Assembly (NCBI GenBank): GCA_007118075.1 | Contig: SKSH01000120.1 | Span: forward strand, 1-6,214 | DNA length: 6,214 nt | Source of the DNA: Halobacteriales archaeon | Lineage (GTDB): Archaea > Halobacteriota > Halobacteria > Halobacteriales > SKSH01 | Direction of reading: 5' to 3' | Part shown: positions 5,814 to 6,214 of the stretch, in pieces | How positions within the stretch are numbered: position 1 is the first letter of the stretch | Layout of the letters: every line of letters begins with the position of its first letter | Position numbers and translations under genes: made by a program | The notes under the pieces: generated by a model | Seen by the model: only the letters and a program-made list of their open reading frames with translations | Databases searched by the model: none | What the model was told of the DNA's origin: nothing

Positions 5814-6214
5814 GCTGGATCGATTCCTTATACGAACTGGATTACCCCGTCAGACTCGTCATGACCGAACCGATAATCGACCGTCGACAACTGGCTGATG
5901 CGTGGTTGGCTGTCCACGACGATGACGAGGCGATCGTTCTCTGGGAGCAAGAAGCACCGGAAGGAGTGAATCATCGGACGGTCGATACACAAGCAAGACG
6001 ACACCTGATAGCCAACGGTTGGACACTTCCCGATGCAGTCATCTGCGGTGGGGATCATTTCGGTGATCGAGGTGACAACGCGTTTGAGGCGGAGTGGTTC
6101 GTCGAGTCCTTCAGGGAGAAAAATCCTGTATTTTCCTCGTCGCTCGCTTGCATTCAAAATCCCAGTGCATTCATCGGCATACTTGAGAGAATCCTCGCAG
6201 ATGGCGTCATCCCA
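5810..6214 (+). CDS. Hypothetical acidic protein, N-terminal fragment, coupled to the nuclease gene
   Basis: This frame is open for 135 codons from TTG 5810 to the right edge. I do not recognise the family. The TTG overlaps the nuclease TGA as TTGA and has an excellent ribosome-binding site. The product would begin MSWIDSLYELDYPVRLVM and continue into TEPIIDRRQLADAWLAV. A rival start is the ATG at 5861, which has a TATA-like TTATAC (5828-5833) about 30 bp upstream; the residues between the two starts look protein-like, which favours the TTG. From the ATG onward the fragment holds 21 Asp or Glu and a single Lys in 118 residues, typical of haloarchaeal cytoplasmic proteins. No P-loop, signal peptide or membrane helix appears, so it does not look like the start of a UvrD/AddA helicase. 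The segment PDAVICGGDHFGDRGDNAFE, about residues 74-93, may be a conserved core. The overlap suggests it works with the nuclease. Confidence 0.65.
   Translation, partial: MSWIDSLYELDYPVRLVMTEPIIDRRQLADAWLAVHDDDEAIVLWEQEAPEGVNHRTVDTQARRHLIANGWTLPDAVICGGDHFGDRGDNAFEAEWFVESFREKNPVFSSSLACIQNPSAFIGILERILADGVIP

Noticed and set aside
5828..6157. 109-residue open frame on the minus strand opposite the right-edge gene
   Set aside because: Its product is cysteine-rich and not acidic, and it has no promoter or ribosome-binding site that I can see. The plus-strand frame is acidic, has a strong SD and overlaps the preceding stop, so the minus frame is a shadow.
1..6214. CRISPR array, tRNA gene, insertion sequence or integrase site
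   Set aside because: No regularly spaced repeats, cloverleaf, transposase motifs or terminal repeats were seen on either strand. The genes are closely packed, with no non-coding gap above 130 bp.

Overview
This window looks like chromosomal DNA from a halophilic archaeon (class Halobacteria), probably one with lower GC than most; by eye it is in the low-to-mid 50s %, not counted. The evidence is a protein of the haloarchaeal DUF7504 type, D/E-rich and lysine-poor soluble proteins, TATA-like boxes about 26 bp upstream of start codons (the leaderless pattern common in haloarchaea), and strong scarcity of CTAG (four copies in 6.2 kb).

Left part, minus strand, read from right to left: a DUF7504 gene (2474-1851), a short spacer holding a hairpin and a promoter, then an ABC export operon. 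The operon has an ATPase (1777-881), a six-helix ABC-2 permease (884-102), and the first 35 codons of a second permease-like membrane protein (105 to the window edge). The last two junctions are ATGA overlaps, so the three subunits are probably translated together as one exporter of unknown cargo.

Centre: a 129-bp divergent promoter region (2475-2603). To its right, on the plus strand, lies a YhhQ/VUT-family transporter (2604-3323), predicted to import a 7-deazaguanine precursor such as preQ0 or preQ1. In an archaeon this would feed archaeosine or queuosine-type tRNA modification.

Right part: 12 bp after the transporter is a large 825-residue protein (3336-5813). It has an intact RecB/AddB-type PD-(D/E)XK nuclease domain at residues about 448-640, behind a long N-terminal region that looks like a helicase fold without an ATP-binding motif. 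This is probably the AddB-like half of a DNA end-processing complex. A further gene starts at its stop codon (TTG at 5810, overlapping the TGA) and runs off the right edge. It has a very good Shine-Dalgarno sequence, and its product is not recognised. The order transporter - nuclease - unknown gene suggests a plus-strand operon.

No tRNA, rRNA, CRISPR array, insertion sequence or integrase was seen. The most unusual parts are the AddB-like archaeal protein and the unrecognised, translationally coupled gene behind it.
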